Shown piece by piece: positions 60,601-64,000 of a stretch of DNA of 64,000 bases. Source of the DNA: Amphimedon queenslandica (Eukaryota > Porifera > Demospongiae > Haplosclerida > Niphatidae). The stretch's first letter is position 1; each line of letters starts with the position of its first letter. The position numbers and the translations under genes were made by a program. The notes beneath the pieces were generated by a model that worked only from the letters and a program-made list of their open reading frames with translations, did no database searches and had not been told where the DNA came from. The stretch spans positions 41,542 through 105,541 of the forward strand of contig NW_003546457.1 in assembly GCF_000090795.2 (NCBI RefSeq), written 5' to 3'.

Positions 60601-61918
60601 CAGCTGACTCTATCATATGAATTGAAACATAATAATAATAATAATAATGCTATTGAAAAGTGTCTACTCTTGACTCCATGGAACTTGGAAAAAATTAAAA
60701 ACTTGTGCTCTTATTGATTTTAAAAAATCCAAGTTTTCAAGTCAGTGAGATTGGTGCATGCTTATGTCAAGTGGTTTGGGGCTTACGATTCTCTGAGAAA
60801 CAAATTGTTCATCTTTTAGTCTCAGCTCTTGACTGATGGTCTCAAGGTCACGGACAGGATTAATGTCGCCATCAACATGTGTCACATCCTCATCATCAAA
60901 GCATCCTACACAGGATATGAAAAAAATACACAATATACATTATCATTGTACAAGATTTTCCACAGGATTTTGGCATAGTGCTCAAGCAGTGGATTGTAAG
61001 ACCCTGTATTATACACAGTACATGGTATTTTGAGAAAAATCGCAAGAAAAGAGTTGTCCATTTTTATAATTTTTTTCTGATACGTATACATGTTCTTACA
61101 TTGTATAGAAAATTTGAGCTGATTCCAATCAAATTTGAACGTTTTATAAATTTTTAAAGTTGCTAAAAAAATCAGGCCATTGGCCAAATTTCATCAAAAA
61201 TGGCTGGGAGAGAATTCTCTATTTTTATATTTTTCTGATATGTTCCACAAAAATGATTCCAATCAAAATTAAATTTTTATAAATTTTTTGAATTTGCTCC
61301 AAATGCCATGTATGAGGCCTGCTTATCAGCTCATGTTTAAAATAATTGAAATCATTTTATATCACAAATGGCAAATATTGCTACAAATATGTAGCATTAA
61401 AATTAATGGAGTTATTTTTCAATTACAAGTGACACGTAAATCACACTTACTTATGCAGTGGAAAATAGCATCGCAAGCACTTATGTGAGACAAGAATGCA
61501 TTACCCAGCCCCTGACAGAAAAAAAAACAAAAAAATAGTAAATAATAATAATAATAATAATAAATAATAATAATAATAATAACAATATAAAAATGATTTA
61601 TTGCACCTGTCCTTCGTGAGCACCTCTAACTAAACCAGCAATATCAACAACGTGTAGAAACGCAGGGACCTTACTAGCCGGCTTGAAACTCTCGCACAAA
61701 TGATTGAATCTCTCATCAGGTACAGCTACACGACCTAGAGCAATTGATACAGATGAGTACTTATAATGTGTACGTATACAATGTACATGTACGTTTTAAT
61801 CACATGTAATATTAGTAATACACACACTTACATACTTTCATTAGGGTCAATGGTACAAAATGGGAAGTTCTCAGCAGGTGCACCACTTTTTGTTAATACA
61901 TTAAAGAAAGTCGATTTC
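57603..61918 (-). CDS. OLA1: Obg-like ATPase 1 (5' exon outside the window)
   Basis: OLA1 (YchF subfamily of translation-factor GTPases, but ATP-preferring) acts in the cytosol in translation and stress responses. About ten exons. The first seen begins at 61918 inside the P-loop, completing ...[10 protein letters not shown] and [12 protein letters not shown]. The next exons give [35 protein letters not shown] (Walker B/G3), [78 protein letters not shown] (NLSEKD, non-canonical NxxE site of the subfamily), [15 protein letters not shown] and [20 protein letters not shown]. The TGS-domain end is [20 protein letters not shown] with TGA at 57603-57605. The residues upstream of the P-loop are not in 61919-64000, so the start lies beyond the right edge or in a place I cannot read. 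Confidence 0.96.
57715..59130. other. Long intron in OLA1
   Basis: At about 1.4 kb this is far longer than most introns in the window. It holds GA-rich stretches (57930-57965, 58110-58140, 58705-58735) but no repeat family or splice-consistent exon on either strand. Confidence 0.55.
60946..61330. mobile_element. Family B element, truncated copy in an OLA1 intron
   Basis: Left end GATTTTCCACAGGATTTTGG followed by CATAGTGCTCAAGCAG; two internal units with GATACGTATACATGTTCTTA and GAGCTGATTCCAATCAAATT. The right end stops at GCTTATCAGCTCATG without the terminal inverted repeat. It is therefore end-truncated. Confidence 0.75.
61536..61583. repeat. (AAT)n microsatellite
   Basis: AAT trinucleotide run with short interruptions, in an OLA1 intron. 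Confidence 0.9.
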
Positions 61919-64000
61919 CTGCCAGAGAGACAGAGACCAGGATATTAGATAACTTAAATCATTAAAACAAAGATTTGGTCATACATGGAATTACAATGGG
62001 GGAATTAATGCTTATTATCAACCTTAGACATGTTTACTACTGAAGACTATAAAAGACACTTATGCTATTGGGTAAGAACACGTGTCCTGGCAACCACATG
62101 ACAATAAATAAATATATATATATATATATATATTATAAGATATGAAGTATAACCGTTTATTGCAATTATTACAGTGAGCTAACTACTCATTATTATTATT
62201 ATCCAAACTATAGTTACTATGCTATGGTGAGAGAAGAATTGGTCTATCAAAGCATTCCTGATGATTATAAAGTGATAACAATAATCTAATAAAAGCAAGG
62301 AGCCCTGTACTTTGGAAGCAGAGATTTTTATAGTAACAGCTACAGCTACATGTACATGTATGTGACTGGGTTACAGATCATTAGATATGAACACACTAGA
62401 GTAGAAGGAGCATCTAAGTGTGTAATGACACTTAAGATAAGTGTTTAAGTGCAGCTACTTCAAGTTAAGTATGTGGTTATACCACATATGAAGTATCACT
62501 AGATTAATTATTATAAGGTGTCAAAAACATTATAAAAGCAATGCTGCTGTACAGGTACATCCCAAAATAACTCTTAATAGGAGAATGGGCTAATAAATAA
62601 TTAGTGATACTTCAAGACATAGCAAAGGAAACCACACAGGCCGGCCCAGACGGCTATGAATATAATTACACAAGAACAACAGCTCCAGAGAGAACCATAT
62701 AAAGTATGGAACAGACCAGAGAAGGAGAGGGAAAGAGAGGCAGATATTACCAGTAGGTATGACTGTCTCAGAAACGAGGAATTCACATACAATACTCATC
62801 AGCTGATGAAATAATCATCAAAAATAATGTGATCATCATTGACAGTGACATACATGTAAAGGACAGAAATTCTTTGAAACTTAAGGAGAGTGTCATAGTT
62901 CAGAGGATAATGAGATCCACACCACAGATACTATCACTGTGTCCACATGTACATGTTAAAAATATGCCATTTTGTATATACACAAGTATTCAAAATTCGC
63001 TAGTGCTTTTAAGCATATGGTTTTGGGCCTTCAAAAATGATCAGACAAGTTTTAAACATACATGAGAAATTTTGACAATATATGTACATGTAAAGATGAA
63101 GTACGTGTAAATATGTTAAGTAGTATATTAAAAGAGATAATGATGTAGAGAGATACATGTCAGTTGTATTTAATAATAATATTGAGTATGAAAAGACACA
63201 AGTATTGATGGAGGTGGTTTTCACTATGAAGAGTGCCGGCTTATCTTAGAACAGAGTACAGTATAGTAGTGTCACAGGGGAATAAAGTGGACAATACTGG
63301 TTGCTGAACCCATTCATGCTGTGGTTTATGACTAAAGATGTATATGCCTATGTATGATATTATGAAGGTCAAATTACCTACACATGTGATGTAAAGGTCA
63401 AGCTCCACCAACTCACTGAGGGGGTTGACTAATGAAGGCATGAAGTACACGCAATTCAAGCAACAAAAATGACATTTCATTATTAAATGGATGTATCCAT
63501 TTTTAGAAAACTTTAAAAAAGTAAAAAAATTATCAAGACAAGTTCATCAATTACATTTAAGCATACTAAATTTAACCTCGCTATAAAAAATCAATAATAA
63601 AAAATAGCTTAGAAGTTTGACCAAATCTGGGTCCCTCTCTTCGATCTAGTATCAATGAAATCATTAAACCTCTTCTGTGGTTTGACAACATATCAAGGTT
63701 TCCCACAGGACTTTAGCATAGTGCTCATGCAGCTTCTTGTCAGTGGATTGTTAAAGTTCTTGGCCAAATTTCACCAAAAATGGCTAGGGAAAAAACCTCC
63801 ATTTTTATAATTTTTTCTAATACATATACAATGTACATGTACTTACACACCGTATGTTGTGTAGAAAGTTTGAGCAGACTCTGATTAAATTTTTAAAGTT
63901 GCTCCAAATGCAGATACATGTACACACACATATACATGCACATGCTGTTTTGTGGAAAGCCCTAGCTGTGACAAATGGCTACAAAAAATTTTTAGTCAGA
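61919..64000. other. Probable first intron of OLA1 and beyond; no exon supported
   Basis: No P-loop-completing exon of OLA1 is found on the minus strand. The stretch has an (AT)n run at 62108-62133, scattered TACATG tracts and a family B copy at 63698-63964. A short open segment with splice-like ends at about 63372-63412 (ELVELDLYITCV on the minus strand) is not enough to call an exon. Confidence 0.5.
63698..63964. mobile_element. Family B element, short copy
   Basis: Starts AGGTTTCCCACAGGACTTTA then GCATAGTGCTCATGCAGCTT, and ends CATGCTGTTTTGTGGAAAGC then CCT. One internal unit (TTTCTAATACATATACAATG, TTGTGTAGAAAGTTTGAGC). About 267 bp, half the length of the two-unit copies, as expected if it carries one unit. 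Confidence 0.75.

Noticed and set aside
62590-62799. Hydrophobic minus-strand open frames that could suggest a small membrane protein
   Set aside because: Two overlapping frames give similarly hydrophobic peptides, with no ATG context, splice logic or homologue recognised.
63372-63412. Minus-strand segment ELVELDLYITCV with splice-like ends, resembling a leucine-rich repeat
   Set aside because: Too short, no neighbouring exon with compatible phase, and lies where the OLA1 first intron is expected.
1-64000. tRNA, rRNA, CRISPR arrays, prophage or bacterial operons
   Set aside because: None seen. The tandem arrays have 150-185 bp units without CRISPR-like spacers and sit in introns of animal genes.

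Overview
The window looks like nuclear DNA of a compact animal genome, most likely a demosponge close to Amphimedon. This is inference. The DNA is AT-rich, most introns are only about 50-100 bp, neighbouring genes are often separated by 100-300 bp, and the protein set is animal: myosin III with an N-terminal kinase, Sp factors with a Buttonhead box, ALS2-type protein, cyclin Y and an outer-dynein-arm docking subunit. No bacterial, viral or plasmid features and no rRNA or tRNA genes were seen.

Layout, left to right. 1-608 (-): 5' part of a gene with an RRM-like segment. 773-1732 (+): a weak, unidentified multi-exon gene. 2283-3450 (-): secreted RNase T2. 4172-12577 (-): alsin-like PH/MORN/VPS9 protein. 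12873-14987 (+): cyclin Y, divergent from the alsin-like gene. 15213-17396 (-): ODAD4/TTC25, sharing a 92-bp divergent promoter with VPS25 (17489-19257, +). 19368-22479 (-): BTB-BACK-TLDc protein. 22608-23528 (-): RWDD2. 23714-35494 (-): ubiquitin ligase UBE4A, whose introns hold many small inverted-repeat elements. 35609-38293 (-): unrecognised Ig-domain/mucin-stalk receptor-like protein. 38507-42344 (+): MPND (RAMA plus JAMM/MPN). 42564-42864 (-): tiny unidentified gene, head-to-head with myosin III. 42898-51891 (+): myosin III, with an assembly gap near its end. 52933-54690 and 55225-57219 (+): two tandem Sp-family zinc-finger genes. 57603-61918 (-): OLA1, whose first exon lies outside the window.

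The genes do not form one pathway. Most are housekeeping trafficking, ubiquitin and translation genes (VPS25, alsin-like, UBE4A, RWDD2, OLA1), with cilium (ODAD4), actin (myosin III) and transcription (Sp) genes among them. A palindromic RFX X-box lies 11 bp upstream of the ODAD4 start codon, so the RFX-cilium regulatory link is readable in the sequence.

The main structure not explained by genes is a dispersed repeat system. One group is a roughly 150-185 bp unit in tandem arrays inside introns (7.15-8.05 kb, 19.6-20.6 kb, a single unit at 18.8 kb). The other is a set of elements ending in CAGGGTTTCCCACAG that carry related units inside (28.1, 44.6, 45.6, 48.9, 60.9, 63.7 kb). At least four further MITE-like families with clear terminal inverted repeats are present. 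Exon limits were read by eye from frame continuity, GT/AG sites and homology; gene spans are firmer than individual exon edges.
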